DNA of 64,000 nt from Eleginops maclovinus (GCF_036324505.1 NC_086366.1:12955427-13019426); one strand, 5' to 3'; positions 14,350 through 37,479 are shown, counted from the first letter of the stretch. Made by a program: numbers and translations. The notes: a model not told the origin generated them from the sequence alone.

Positions 14350-14560
14350 AAAGGGGAAACTTCCGATCTGCCTGGGTGAGTGATAGTAAAGCCCTCCAAT
14401 TCAGGCAGGAAATTATGGAGTAAGTGGCTTTGTGGCTGATAGTCAAATGAAGCCAGGGCGGCTGGATGCCTGCTCTAATTAACCGGCTGGCAGCTTTCAG
14501 CGATACCAGGAATCCTACTGGCTAACCTGATGACAAGACCAGGGTGCACACAAAAATATG
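14350..14560. promoter_or_regulatory. Candidate conserved non-coding block
   Basis: A compact stretch of about 210 bp with CTAATTAACC and several GGCTGG/CAGGCAGG words between AT-rich flanks, and no coding potential. Inferred enhancer-like only. Confidence 0.22.
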
Positions 14561-16639
14561 CAAGAAACACAAATGATCACTTCAAACATAGCTAGCTACT
14601 TTTCTGAACCCAACCCATTGAAATCTTTATTTCAGGCCTTTTACTTTGCATTGTTTTTTCGTGGTGAAAACATCAACACATGGAAATAATTTCTCATAAT
14701 ACCTTTCCAAATAAGATTAGTAAACCAACTACATTTTTTTTCAACCGTCACAAGAAGAAACCTTTTTTCTATAAACCACTCCCTCTGTGGCCTAATGACG
14801 GCTCATGTCTGTAGATCAGCAATCTAACAATCACATCATCAGACGCTTTACAGAATTAATTTTGAATGATTGACAGCCTGTTATATGCATATCACTAATC
14901 TCTGTAATTCACCACTACCCTATTGGACGAAAAGGGGGTTAAGAAAATCAAGAAAAAATTGTAAGCGGAACAATTGACTGAAGAAAAAAAAAAATCTAAA
15001 AAGTAAAGAATTCCCTGACCCCTTAAATATTCAAACTTGAGAGTGTTTAAGGGACCTGCTGCTTTATAAACCTCAGACTCAGGTCAATTAACAGTTACAA
15101 TACTAGGAAAAAAGAGACTATAAAAAGTGTGTGAAAAGGTGTATATTGGCTTGCAAGAAAGAGATTTATGGCTCTTCTTTTGTTTCATTTGCTGTTCCAA
15201 ATCACCAGTGATGTTAAAGTAAAGTAAAACATAAATGTCACAGTGACTGCTGGGAAATGCCATATTCCTGAAGTCTGCTGGCTCTGTTTACTCCACATAG
15301 CCATATAAAACCTTTATCTCCACTGCTAGTTTTTCATTGAAATTAATCAGAAGAAATACTTAAAGAGAACACTCGACCACATCATTCACTGAAGTTGAAC
15401 GTGGTGCTTGCAACTTTATGTTTGACACTCTCATACTACTAGAGCCTTCATGTGTGTGTGTTTCTGACTTGAGTTCACACCCTAGGCCGCTCATATTCTT
15501 GACCAGCAATAAAACTTATAAGAGGAACATTTAAAAAGCGGGGGAAAGTGAAGTTAACTTGAGAACGACTTCATAGAAATCACATGAGCGTCTTGTGCAG
15601 CGCCTGCACGCCTCTTCACTTAAACCAAACAGAGCTGAAGGTGAGAGAGTTACTGGAGAATAGATGAAGACAGCGTAATCGTGCGTGGGAGTGAGATATA
15701 ACCGATGCTTGTCAATCATCATCAAGCGCCCTTCTTGATGCTCGCAGTTTGACTTTCCTCCTCGTTCAGGATAAGTTCCAACTACACACACTCGAAGATT
15801 ATTTGAGTTTGATGTAGTTATTTTTCACTTTGCTTGTGCATGTTGAATGTGACACATACCTTATTCTGTCTCACTAACATGTATTTACACAGCAACGTTT
15901 TTCAGAGGGGAGAGAAAAGGAGGAATGGCAGCTGAGGATAAATGCATTTTTCATTATTATAGATTCTCTCCACTTCTCTGCTGGCAGTGAGAGCAACCTC
16001 TGCTTAAACATCTCCTCTCTGCCCCACGGCGCTTTCCTGCGTTTGGACGCCGGCCAAGCGGAAAGTAATTTAAACATTACAGGAAATTAAATCTCACATT
16101 TCCAATTTTTACCTTAAAGTTAAAGTACAATGAAAATGTCACCCATGAATTATGGAATCAAGCTGAATTTCTCCTCCAAACTTTAAACTGTGAATTTAAA
16201 TGTCCTTGACAACAAGGTGGGCACTTGTAGGCGCCGCCGCTCCCTCCCCCTGATGTAGGAGATAAAGAAGAGAAGATAATGCTATTTTGTGGGTCCGCAT
16301 TTTATGCTTTATAAATGAAAGAAGTGAGCCTCAGTGATCACTCTCAGCTACATTTTTTTCAGACAATTTGTATTTTCCAACAATAGTGAGAGTTCTTTAC
16401 CTTGTAGTTCAACATCTTTTAAAAAAATTTTTTTTACGGCAAACTGTTGAATCTCTTGGAAGACATTATCTGTTCAACATCATCTCTCACAGCATCTAAT
16501 ATTATATCTTATATGACATTACAGCAGTCTCCAGCATTCAGTTATCCTAAGATCACCTGTTAAAGCATGTCTTTGTGATATTTCATTTCTAAGCACAGTA
16601 TTGCTGCAAAGATAATACATCCACTTGGTGTGTCTCACA
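14561..16639. other. Gene-free intergenic DNA
   Basis: No gene recognised. The patch at 15,960-16,080 contains a GCCGGC-type GC cluster and the segment around 16,215-16,260 is GC-rich. Neither carries a convincing motif array. Confidence 0.5.
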
Positions 16640-17160
16640 CCAAGACCAAATTATATTTACTGCTAAATCACATTTCTGATGGCGCTGCGTTATTAGAAAA
16701 TTGCATGTTGTGCGTTTGATTTATGTCCCAGCATATCTAGAGGGAGAAAAAAACCGTCCACCCTCCCACGCTTGCAGGTGAGATGAGTTCCTGCAGATTG
16801 GTGTTAGTGTCATCCTCCGGGCTAAGTGTTGTATATTAAAGAGACATAGTAGTGGATTGTCACCCCGGCGCCCCACCACCTAGCAATGGGCCATCTTTAA
16901 TTATGGTCCAACGGAGGGAATGCATCAGAAAAGGCCTGACAGAGCGGCCAGTGTGTAGATTATTTTAATTTGCGCCCCGCCCCTAGGTGAGCGATGCGGC
17001 CGGCCTTGACCCTCCTCTGACTGCATGGATTAATGCCTGGTAATGACTGCTGAGGCTATCATTGCGGCGGGCATCATTAATTATCCTTATTGATTGTTGC
17101 TCTCAGAGATAAAGCGTTCTGCTGACTGGAAAATACCCTCCACGCGCAAGGTCAAGGTAA
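16640..17160. promoter_or_regulatory. Candidate developmental enhancer-like block
   Basis: The most enhancer-like stretch in the left half. It alternates GC-rich segments (about 16,862-16,880 and 16,975-17,005) with homeodomain cores: TTTAATTATGG near 16,896 and CATTAATTATCC near 17,075. Both are clean, non-repetitive and without an open frame. The mixture suggests long-range conservation, but no alignment was possible, so this remains inference. Confidence 0.35.
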
Positions 17161-18923
<1,763 letters not shown>

Positions 18924-19020
18924 CTGCAGCCCATTGTATTCAGAGTGGAATTGCTAAGCAGTAGCCTGAGGCCATGAGCAGGCAGCTATGGCCAGGTATG
19001 GCTAGCCATTACTGCAGGGC

Positions 19021-19042
19021 ATCAGACTCTATCAGACTCTCT
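19021..19042 (+). repeat. 10-bp direct duplication
   Basis: The decamer ATCAGACTCT occurs twice back to back, followed by CT. A minor local duplication. Confidence 0.85.
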
Positions 19043-19259
19043 GGAGAAAAGATCACACGGGCCATACACACCCATATAGGTAGTGCGTGTCTATTTGGTT
19101 TTGTGTGTATACATTTGTGCGACAAAGACAGAGAGAAGAAACACTCTTTGTATGCCTGCATTGTAAAGCTTTTATAGGATCCAAAGCCTTTAAACTTGGA
19201 TTGTGATCTTATTCAGAGTTAAATGACATGTTTGATCAGGATCAGATGACTGGTGTGTA

Positions 19260-19263
<4 letters not shown>

Positions 19264-19351
<88 letters not shown>

Positions 19352-19388
19352 TGTGTGTGTGTGTCTGTGTGTCTGTGTGTGTCTGTGT
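19264..19388. repeat. (GT)n microsatellite with degenerate 3' end
   Basis: Pure GT tract to about 19,350, continuing to about 19,388 with single C substitutions (CTGTGTGTGT units), so one end is decaying and the other is pure. Confidence 0.95.
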
Positions 19389-20454
19389 AAGCGTTTGTGT
19401 GTAATCAAGCATATGACACAGAAGGGGAAAGAAAACTGAGAAAGAGCAGAAAGACTGTCGTAGCAGCCGGCAGATCAATACACGACCACAACACTGACGG
19501 AGGCCACAGGCTGAAGGTACTGTGTTGACACTCACAGTACGAACACACACATTTACACCAAGACACACAGAAAACGGCTGTGGGGTCAAGTTTCTTCATT
19601 ACTTACAGTTTTCACAACTTTCCCTTTAGAGTTTTTTGGAGCAAACGGACAGATCCTTCTCCAGGACAGATATCAGATAAGTGCTCTACAGCTAACAGAG
19701 TCCAGGCCCGCTTTGGAGGAAACGTCATCATCTTTGGTATATTACAAGTACAAATGCTACATTATATAGAATTTGTATAATTCATGCTCCAAATAATGCA
19801 ATTTAATATGATGTGCTCATTCTATACGCAAACAATGATGGTCATATTACACTTAGGCTTTTTAATATGATATTAACTATTTCTTTTCTTTTGCAGCATT
19901 TAAACCCATTTAACCCATACATTGCTTTGGATTCATATGAAGGCGGATGTGAGCACACACGTGTATGGTAAACACACACATGCAAAACAATTTGAGGGGT
20001 TTAGGGGGGCCAGGGGTGCAGTAGCATGATGCCCATCTATCTTTCTGACATCTCCTAACCCAATCCCACTGGGGCTAACTGAATTCAATCCTCAACATTA
20101 GATAAGCACATACCCCCCCTCCCCTCTACACGTATGTGTATGTGTGTGTGCCTATGAACATAACACACACATAGCAGCAGGTTTAGATTGTTTCTACAGT
20201 TGAGTGTTGGTGTGCAGGTCACATAGCAGGAGGGGGACCGAGGCAGGAATCAAGAGAAAAAAGCCAACAAGCCCAGCAGACAAAGAGAGACCCTGGCAGA
20301 GGCAGAAGGGGGGAAAGAGGTTTGACGTTGCCTGTCCTGAGGGAGTCCATCCTCTGTTTTCTCCTCTCACCCTTTCTCCCCCTCTGAATCCCTCACTCTC
20401 TACCTCCTGCCTTGCATCCCCCGCCCCACCCCTCTAGCTCTCCCCTCTCAGCAG

Positions 20455-20660
20455 CTCTCTGCTGATTGTTTGGGCTTCTTGGTCCCTATCAGGCCCATCG
20501 CTCTATGTTTCCATCAAACGCAGCATTTATCTTATCATTGCCTGGACAACTGCCTATTAGTCCAAAAGAGTCTGCAGGCTCTGTGTTCCCATGGCGATGA
20601 CATGGTGACATTGCCAGGCAGCTCTGAACCGCCTGCTGAGATAGTGGACCCTTTCCCTCT
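20455..20660. promoter_or_regulatory. Candidate regulatory block with RFX-like site
   Basis: Non-repetitive, GC-balanced 200-bp stretch. It includes a sequence at 20,585-20,598 that matches 11 of 14 bases of the palindromic RFX X-box GTTGCCATGGCAAC, and a TTATCTTATCA (GATA-type) word at about 20,528-20,538. No open frame. Regulatory function is inferred. Confidence 0.3.
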
Positions 20661-22189
20661 CATCCTGCCCTCCTTCTTTGCCAGTCCCGCAGCCTCTCCT
20701 TTGCTCCACCTTTGGCAGCAGCCGCTATCCCCAGAGCTTTCAACTCTTTGAGGGAGTGTGAATGTGCACAAGTGTGAAGACACACACATTCATGCACAAC
20801 AGATGGGACATTCACCTGCTCAGTGTGTATACTTGTGTGTGTGTGAGGTGAGTTGTTTTTATCTTACTAAAAACGGGAGAACAGAGGCTCCAGAAAAGTT
20901 CAACAAACACCTGGTGAGGATATCTCCATCGTGTTTAGAGAGGTAGATGTAATTTTATTAGTGAGGGTCTGGGTAATGTTAAACATCTGAACTGAACTTG
21001 CTCGAATGGAAAAGAGATTCTGCCATCACAAAAAGACTGAATTAAAATGAAACCAGAAATAATTAATGCAAATTGAGAAGGCATGAAGAGATCAAAAGTC
21101 GTTCAACCTCACAACCCTATGCTCCTGATGCTAAAGACAACAGCAGTCCGAACTGAAATATGCAGAAAAAAAGAAAGAATACATTTATATTTAAAGAGAA
21201 AAAACATATTTAGCACAGGTCTAAAGCCCTTGACCTTATCTTTTTCCACAGAGTGCAGATGAGTAATGATAAGTAGAATTACAATGCTGGAACATGCATT
21301 GTGCTGACTAAACCCTGTTACTCACTTCTGTTTTTCGCACTCTTGTTCGGTTACTATTCTCCCAAGAGATTATTGTGAGGATTTAACAGCCGTTTACAGG
21401 GGTAAACATGCAGACAGGGTCACCTTGTCTGCTGCTTTTTCTGCACACACCATAAATTTGTTATGAGGGGCAGTATAACAGAATTACATCTTGTAATCTG
21501 GCAGTTTAATTTGTGCTTCTTACAAGTTGAGGAGGGATGAAGACACATAGACACAGTGGCGCACACGCACTGTAATTTTACCGCTTATCAGCATGCTATC
21601 GGTGATACAGTGCATTAGCTGTGATCTGTGCTCTGCCTCTTGCTGGATGTGGATGAGAGGGGAAGGGGTCTCCGAGGGCAGCTCAAAGGGGCCCAGCTCT
21701 AATAATAGAGTGTAAATCTCAGTCATTACTGCTCTGACAGGACACTGTGTCATCATTGTCTGGAGCACAACTCCTCTCGAGTAGAGAGGCTTCAAGTTAA
21801 CTACTGTTTTTATTGTGGGCAGCCCAGAATCCCTTGTAGTTTGTTAAATGACAGAGTGTGAGGGGAGTTATGAGTGTAGCACGGCCACCACAGGATGTGG
21901 GATTCAAACAACAGATACTATAATTTGATATCGAACTCTGACATGCTGACTTTCGATCCAGGCAACCACCATGAGACCCAAAAAACTTTTGCACTATTGA
22001 AAGATTTACAAATGTCAAGCAGAGTTGTCCCAACAAATTCTAAAACTATTGTTACTACCAGCTCTTTATAAGACGGCTTTCCGCAGTTGAAACAGCGCAC
22101 CAGTGGGACTGACATTCCATATCCTGTTAAGCAGGAAATCATCATTGGTCTCAATAACGGCGGGCCATAAAATCACATTTCAGCATCCA

Positions 22190-22340
22190 TTGATTTTTAT
22201 TTCATAGTAAATGGCAGGTAACAAAGCGCGGGCCGCTGAGCGCTGCAGTGTAAATGCGCCTCTGATAAACAGTTAAAGAAGTTCATCCACTCTGCTGAAC
22301 TGCGGCATGGCGGCAGAAAAATCAACACTAATCTGATGAG
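22190..22340. promoter_or_regulatory. Candidate conserved non-coding block
   Basis: About 150 bp of higher C+G with AGCGCT and GCGGGCCGC words between AT-rich flanks and no coding potential. Texture-based inference only. Confidence 0.2.
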
Positions 22341-23559
22341 AGGCAGCAAAACAAATTCCACTGTTGTGCTCTCAACACTGATATAGAGGAGAGGAGAGGA
22401 AACCAAGGCAAGGGAGAGAAGAGGAGGAGACATGTGAGGAAGAGTTGAACAGGCGAATAAAAAAAATACAAAAGTAAAAATAAAAGTAAAAAAGCAGTGT
22501 CTGTCCAGCAGCTCAGATTTGATCCTTTTTTTAAATCATTTTATCTTAAGAACCAACCATCTTAACATTATCCATTTCCCAACATGAATGTTAAAGCACA
22601 GGTTAGACCTTTCAGAACCTACCGGATCTTGAAAATCACATGCAATACCATGTGATGATGACATCATTTTAGAATGCCAGCTTCACGTAAATTCACCGTG
22701 ATGAATGACCTATTTTACGTCTTTGAAAATTGATATATCGACCACCACTGGCATGAAGTCAAACAAATGGCTGCCTACATTGTCAGAAATCAATCCAAAA
22801 TGGTATTGTTGACTTTGAAAATTGGAGGGCAGTAAGTGCCTCTGTAATGGTTTGTAGACTACAGGCTGTGGGTTTTGAGTTTAAATCCCACGTTCAAGCA
22901 TAAAGGAAAATAAATAATAAATCCAGTACGCTCCTTTAACCCATTTCCTTAGATTCCTGCTCCCTTCTTCTGGTCTCTCTTTCCTCTTCCTCTTAAAAAA
23001 AAAAATAACTCTTTTAGGCTCTCTGCTCTTTGTTCTCTTTTTGGAGGAAAATGCCAGATCAACAGAACCGTCACATCCAGGATAAGGGGCTTACTTTTGT
23101 ATCTTCTAATTGAAGTGCCTTCCTACCTTAGTGTCTGACAGCTCCTTTTGACAAGTGATGTGTTTTTTGAAAGTGAATCAGCTTTCTTTGGCTCAGAGTG
23201 CTATAGACAGCAGAGATCCGTGAGGGTCAAGCTGAATGCTGGTCTCTATACTGACTTTCTGCTGCCTCCTGCCATCAAGGAGCTTGTCATTCATCTCATC
23301 GTTAATCCGGCCTTCTTCTTTCAGCGGATATACTCTCTTTGTGAGTTTTTTTTTTCTCCTGTACTAAACAAGCCAAGCAGACATGCAGTTCACCGGCCCA
23401 GGTTGTTTAACAAATGTTCAGAGGTGCACTTATCAATGTTATATTAACAATGAATCAAATCATTATGTGTAATGTTAGCAGTGCTGCTTGTAAAAACTAA
23501 CAGAAAAGTATGACCTGACTCTGAGGCTCCCCCCGTTTCAGCATCTTTCGGCTCATGGT

Positions 23560-23830
23560 TTCGGTTTTATTGCGCACAACTTTAATATTGTGAACTACTC
23601 TTTGAGCTCTAGTTATTTTTAGCAGCTATAGGCAGATTTTTTTGGTAAAAAGTCAACCTGCTGTATGCCATCTGCCCATCAAACAGCAGATAGATGGAGA
23701 AAGCAGCTAGCTGGTCAACGTAATGTAGCGTTTGGGAGCAAAATAGCAGAATTGGTTGGTAAAACCCAACAGAGATGGGACCTATTTTTGTCAGGTGCAT
23801 ACACAGGTCTCCAAATAAATGCTAACGAAA
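23560..23830 (+). mobile_element. Decayed teleost interspersed repeat fragment
   Basis: The stretch with AACCTGCTGTATGCC, CAAACAGCAGATAGATGG and AAAGCAGCTAGCTGGT resembles a family I remember as widespread in teleost intergenic and intronic DNA. No terminal inverted repeat or target-site duplication is visible, and I cannot assign a class. Identification rests on memory of the family, not on a search. Confidence 0.4.
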
Positions 23831-25537
23831 GAAATGAATGTTTTTTTCTGACACGTTTGCCACAATCCATATCTTGATTTTCAGTGTTTTACTGCCAACA
23901 AGAGCCCTAAAAATGTAATCTGCATTAAAACAACCTGATTATATTCTTTTTACAAACGACTTTGGTTGTGCAGTTAACTCTGAGAAGCAAGGAAGTATTT
24001 ATTGTGCTAGTAGGATCAATAATGCATGTGACATTGACATCAGAGGCATCCTGTCTCCCATCTGTACGGCTTGGTTTCTTTTAACCATGACCACAATCGT
24101 CCCCCAAATAGTTTGAGTTGCCTCAACCCAAGCAAAGCGTAACCCCAGATTAGACAGATGAAACACTTTTTTACAATCATCAATCTGAAAGGACAAATTA
24201 ACTTGGCTCATTTAAGTATAGGGACTTGTTGCAATTACAATGTGTTGCACAACTAGCGGCGAAAACAGCATTGGTTCCAACCAATTCCCTATGGTACATT
24301 TTACAACAAGCCTTTACATAATACCACAGTACTGTAAATGATTATGGGTGGTATTTTCAGTTTAGGCAGATCATGCCATGATCCTGTTGAGTTTTTATTT
24401 AAGAACATGATGTTACAGTCATGCCTACTTTGCGGTTTCAGCTCAAAACGCCATCCATACCCTGCAGCTTCTGTATGTCTAATCCCATCTTTGCCTGTAC
24501 AGTTTAGCAACGCTCCATCAACAGCCAGAGAATGAACCTTCAATTATATCTTTGACCAACACACAAAGCCAGTGCTCATCATTGGAAAGCAGCCATGTCC
24601 ACATGGAATGGAAATATGGTAAAAATCAAGTCTTTTTGTCTGGAAAATTTCCTAAAATTTTACTCCCTCTGCCTCTCCTTGGCTTCTTCCCACTTTCCCA
24701 CTCCAGCTCTGTGTGTGTGATATTATGAAGAACAGATTTTCCAAAAAGCAAATGAAAGGGCTTGTTAGCAGAGGAGAGAGAGGGAGAGAAAGAGAGAGAG
24801 ATCAGAGGGCCAGTGTTGAGGCTGACAACAGCCCAGTCTCCCGGCACCATCACCGACCCACCCAGCGGCTCGCTGGCCTTCACAGAGCCTCATAAATCCA
24901 CATGCAGGTCACATTACTGCTCGCCTTCATCAATGTTTACTGGCATGTTAAAGATTGTAATAACATTGGTCAGGACAGAGATTTTTAATTTAGATGTTTT
25001 TTTTAAGGGTTTGTAACCCAGCTGTGGCGAGGGGAGAAATAGTCAGAGAGAGACAGATGCTGGCACAGAGGAAGAGAGGAGTAACCACATTTGGACAGAG
25101 ATGAGAACGAGGCCTGCAAGGTCATGCTCTATAAACACTCTTCAAATCAGGATGCTAGACTTTTGTTATACATACTGTGTTTAGTCAACAATTTGTGCAC
25201 GTCTTCATGTTTTCAGTGGTCATTTGAGGTAAAATAATAAAAGCCGTTTGAGTCATGACAGTAAACATTCAGCTCCAGCAGGAAAATGAACCACAGTGCA
25301 CAGGCAAATCAGAAATTCCCCTTGCTCTCAGCCTCTCCCTCGTGCTTTAACTTCTGTGCAAAAACTTGAACCTGAAACCCGGTGTGTCAGTGTATTTTCT
25401 TTGGGTAGCAGGCCGTAGCTCTGCTTAACTTAAGATACATTGGATTTTGATCAAATACTTGAAAAGTGCCACAAGGATTCGGTGCTTATTTGAACTGTAA
25501 TGATGAATACACAAATCAGAGTGAGCGCTCTGATGAG

Positions 25538-25550
25538 CCCCCCCCCCCCC
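25538..25550 (+). repeat. Poly-C tract adjoining CA array
   Basis: Thirteen C residues directly abutting the long (AC)n array, forming a compound repeat. Confidence 0.9.
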
Positions 25551-28308
<2,758 letters not shown>

Positions 28309-28335
28309 ACACACACACACACACACACACACACA
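28309..28335. repeat. (AC)n microsatellite, short
   Basis: Pure AC tract of about 27 bp. Confidence 0.95.
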
Positions 28336-28439
28336 TGCTCAGTCTTTAGAAGAAATGTATAATGCTGTTAGATATTATTTTAAGTCGAGGTACTGATTTA
28401 AATGCCAAATGTCAAATCAGATGTAGATGACTAGGAGGG

Positions 28440-28760
28440 TTTTTATGCTAATGAGGTGGTTAATATTCTGATGATATGTCTACATGAAGCCTGAGCGTGT
28501 TTTAATATCCCAGAGAAGGTGTGTGTGTGTGTCTACCTCCACATAGAGACGGGGATGGTGCACCCAGGGGCGAGCCAGCGCACTAGCTAGCCTGTGTCGG
28601 CTCGACTGGAGCGCCTTGCTGTTTTACCGCAGGAAGTAACACAAAAGAGCAGCAGGAATGTTTATGAACACCTCAAATCCCCGAGGACCTGCGGGCTGAC
28701 CTGATTATCGCCTGTCTGTAATTCCACAGTCTGCAAGGTGCTGCTACTCCTGGAGGGGTT
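28440..28760. promoter_or_regulatory. Candidate conserved non-coding block
   Basis: About 320 bp between microsatellites. It contains GGTTAATATT, GTTTATGAACA (forkhead-like) and GATTATCGCC words in a mixed GC background, without an open frame. A short interrupted GT run occurs near 28,518-28,532. Inferred only. Confidence 0.25.
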
Positions 28761-28777
28761 TGAAGGGTGCGAGGTAT

Positions 28778-28782
<5 letters not shown>

Positions 28783-28855
<73 letters not shown>
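28783..28855. repeat. (TG)n microsatellite, about 36 units
   Basis: Pure TG tract of about 73 bp. It faces a (CA)n array 139 bp further right, so the pair forms a long imperfect inverted repeat. Confidence 0.97.
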
Positions 28856-28856
<1 letters not shown>

Positions 28857-28993
28857 CCATTATTGTTAGGTATCATTAAACATCATTAGAGGGTTGGAAG
28901 AGTCTCATGCTGCTTTGTTTTTTGTTTGTAAGACAGTTTCTGTCAGACGCACTCTAGGAAGATCACTAACAGCGCAGCCCTGAAGATACACAC

Positions 28994-33509
<4,516 letters not shown>

Positions 33510-33577
<68 letters not shown>
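33510..33577. repeat. (CA)n microsatellite, about 34 units
   Basis: Pure CA tract of about 68 bp. Confidence 0.97.
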
Positions 33578-33578
<1 letters not shown>

Positions 33579-33888
33579 TCACTCAGACGCTTAACAGGTC
33601 CGAGGTCTCCTGACACGGCCTCTCTAGTGACATTTCGTCAGAGGGTGAGTGCGGCGTCCCTGCCGTGTTGATGTGATTGGCTTTGTGCTTTGCTGTCATA
33701 CTGACCGGGGGAAGATTGATTGTGGGGGCGCAGGGCTGTGTGTGTCATAGTGTGGTGGAGGGTCTTTTAGTGAGGGGACAGGCTGGAAAGGTCAGTCTCT
33801 GAGGTGAAGCCTCTGATATTGACTCTACAAAGGTTCGCTCTGATGGGAATGTAATACCTGTGATCCCACAGCTCCACGGTGTACGTAC

Positions 33889-33922
33889 ACACACGCACCC
33901 ACACACACACACACACACACAG
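33889..33922. repeat. Interrupted (CA)n microsatellite
   Basis: A short CA run broken by GCACCC, followed by a pure CA tract of about 22 bp. Confidence 0.9.
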
Positions 33923-34612
33923 ACATGCAGTTAAAGTGATAAAGATGCTCGTAGGATACTTTGAATTGATTACAGATAAATGTAGGTAATTAAATGACTA
34001 AGAAAGCTAAGGATTCAGTACTCATTCTAACATCATGCAGATCTTTTCCAAATGTGCTGTGCAAAATAAATACATTGATTTAAGGCAAGGTTTAAGTTTT
34101 TAAAGCTTAGCAGCCCTTTAATCTGAAAGTAACTAGTTGTCCTCGCAAACACCTTGCTTTATTCTTTGTCCAGCGTTTCTTTCCTTTATACACTCCTCAT
34201 CTTTCTTTCCCTCCTTCTTTCCATGCGTCTTTCACCACTGGCTGGTGTGTTTTCTTCCAGGACATTTCCTATCATTGTTCTTCAGTTCGCAGCACCGTGC
34301 CTCTATGTTTCCTGCCCGTCTCAGTCTGTGCCCGCGCCCATTCGTCTTACGGCCACCTGGCAGCGCGGTCTGCCTCTCAGCATTTTCTCGTCTGATGCTG
34401 CTCCACGGGCCCAGGCCCTTCTAACTCGCTCAGCCCCTCGCCCAGGGAACCTGCCTGCCTAATTAAAGGAAAACAAACTCTGCGATTTCCACCCGCTCTC
34501 TGCAAAACACTGCTTATTAAGGAGTAAAAGTCAAACTTCATGATTCATTAAGAAGAGGAAGTCTGAGCAGACTGGACAGATCAATGAGACTGGAGAGATG
34601 GAGCAAAGGAGG

Positions 34613-34728
<116 letters not shown>

Positions 34729-35918
34729 TGCTATTCAACAGTGGGTTGGCAAAGACTGAGATCCGCCTGATAATAATTCCCTGACTAAAATGGTAGATTT
34801 AGTTTGTTTAGTAAATCACGTCTGTTACGATTAAATGCCTAACACCTTTTCTTTCCTTTCTCTACCCTCTCTCAGGTCTGTTACGTCTCCTGTCCTCTTT
34901 GTTTTCAATATGAGCCCTGTAATTTCCTTTAGCAAATGTGTTGAATGAAATATTGATTTGTGTGCTGAAAGCTATACACACACCTGCTTTAGAGTTACAG
35001 TTTAGAACAGATATAGTATCAGGCAAAGTAATTACATTACAATCAGGTTTAGAAAGCTCTTTCAAATTATTTAGTCAATTTAATTCAGGTAGTTGCCTCT
35101 TGGCTTACCACAAATGCTCTCTAATCCTTTCACTACCCATGTTTTTAAAGTGACATGTTGCCTAATTTACATGCTATGAACATATTTAAATGTTATATTT
35201 TTTATATCTAATACAGCTTTACATCATAGAAAACATGTAGTTTCTGTTTTTATATTTTAAGGATGGGGACTTTCCATCATAATCTTTGGGCACACTAACA
35301 TGAGAAGTCCTGCATCTAAATAATGGGAGTCGAAAAAAGATTAGGCAAAGACTTTACATTTGTAAAAGGTTCATAATAAATAAAAATCATAAACCAGAAC
35401 GTCAAATCTCAACAGATTTTAAAATAATACATTTGAACAGCAGTATTGAATTTCTTTGTTTGTTGCTGTTTTATTAACCTACCTGAAAATTGTAGCTTTT
35501 CTGTAAGTTTTGCCAAGTTGAGTGCAATTTAAAAAGATATTTTACTCAGAAAGTCATTTCTGCAATCACAAAGCTACAACAGCTGACTGCAACTTACAAG
35601 GACCTCCAGAGGTCATTAGACTCGAAGTATGAGAATAAGAAAGTCATAAATTCATAATAGTGATGATGCCACCGGATCTATCACCATTATCAGGTGTTTT
35701 CAACATCTGGTTTGGAATAAAAATACAATAAAACAATCAAAATATATACCACTAATATCAATTCAATAGTTTTAATTTCATACTAATCATGAACCACTGC
35801 TTCAATATTTCAGTGCACTACTTGTGAATGTTAAAAAACTATTTCCAAAATGAATTACCTATTATCTAATCACCAGCGACTACAGCATTTAACTCCAAGA
35901 ATCCATTTGGTTTCAGGT

Positions 35919-35940
35919 GGGGGGGGTCTGGGGGGGGGGG
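35919..35940 (+). repeat. Two G homopolymer runs
   Basis: Eight G and eleven G separated by TCT. The run length is uncertain for technical reasons. Confidence 0.85.
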
Positions 35941-36118
35941 AATCATACAATCTCCAATGTTATGATGTTACTGTATTGTATATCTATGTGCACATAACTG
36001 CTTAAGTGTGTCTTTACGCATATGCGTGCCGGCATGCATGTTTACATATGTCACCAACATTTTCACGATATGCCAGCTAGTGTGAAGTTTCAGTGTGGAC
36101 AGTATCATACAGAGTATG

Positions 36119-36175
36119 TGGGTGGGTGTGTGTGTGTGTGGGTGTGTGTGTGTGTGTGTGTGGTTGTGTGTGTGT
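36119..36175. repeat. Interrupted (GT)n microsatellite
   Basis: GT tract with GGGT and GGTT interruptions, older than the pure arrays nearby. Confidence 0.9.
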
Positions 36176-36219
36176 GCCCCATTCCTTCTTTCTCTCCTCT
36201 CCTCCAGCTTTCCTCGGTG

Positions 36220-36420
36220 TGATGTTTTCCTTTAGCTCTAATGAGTTCTAAGTGGCCAATACTTTCTTCTGCAGGAAACTCATGTCAAACTAATTAACTT
36301 TTAATGAGAGGAAACCCACTGATTAGAGTGTTTTTCTTGGCAAACCAGCCTATTAATTCTGTTGGTTTGAGCAGCAGGGCCGAGGAGACCGGGCAAGAAG
36401 CAGGCCTCTCTTCAGCAGTC
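36220..36420. promoter_or_regulatory. Candidate conserved non-coding block
   Basis: Clean non-repetitive stretch with CTAATTAACTTTTAATGAG, CTCTAATGAG and CTATTAATTCTG homeodomain-type words in about 200 bp. It ends at a CT repeat. Enhancer-like texture, inferred only. Confidence 0.3.
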
Positions 36421-36427
36421 AGCGCCA

Positions 36428-36455
36428 CTCTCTCGCTCTCTCTCTCTCTCTCTCT
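36428..36455. repeat. (CT)n microsatellite
   Basis: CT tract with a single G interruption near 36,435, followed by short CA runs. Confidence 0.9.
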
Positions 36456-36783
36456 GACACACACATACACACACTTGCACGAACATACACACACATACAG
36501 ATCCTGCCTGAACCCCTGCTCAGTCTGTTTGGCCAGCTGCTGCAGCTTTGAGTCCACATACCCTATCTTCCCCTCTCTTTCCTCACACGATGGGCATATC
36601 TCCCCTCATCGCTGCCCAACACTGCTCTCTAGTGACTGAAAGATTTTTTGTGGTTGATCTTATTTTTTGTGTGCAACACTTTTGGGGTGTATTTTTATAA
36701 GCTGCCTGTCTGAAGACGTGAGAGAGAAAAAGGAGAAGAAAACAATGAATGTTGTACAAAGTATCTTTTTAGAAGGACAAACA

Positions 36784-37479
<696 letters not shown>

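Larger units (their letters stand above)
19389..25537. other. Gene-free intergenic DNA
   Basis: About 6 kb with no recognised gene. It contains the candidate regulatory blocks at 20,455-20,660 and 22,190-22,340 and a decayed repeat at 23,560-23,830, each listed separately. A GA-rich tract lies at about 24,768-24,802. Confidence 0.5.

Noticed and set aside
22825..22905. tRNA-like stretch with an imperfect B box (AGTTTAAATCC)
   Set aside because: Two mismatches to the B box, no proper T loop or cloverleaf and no flanking duplication.
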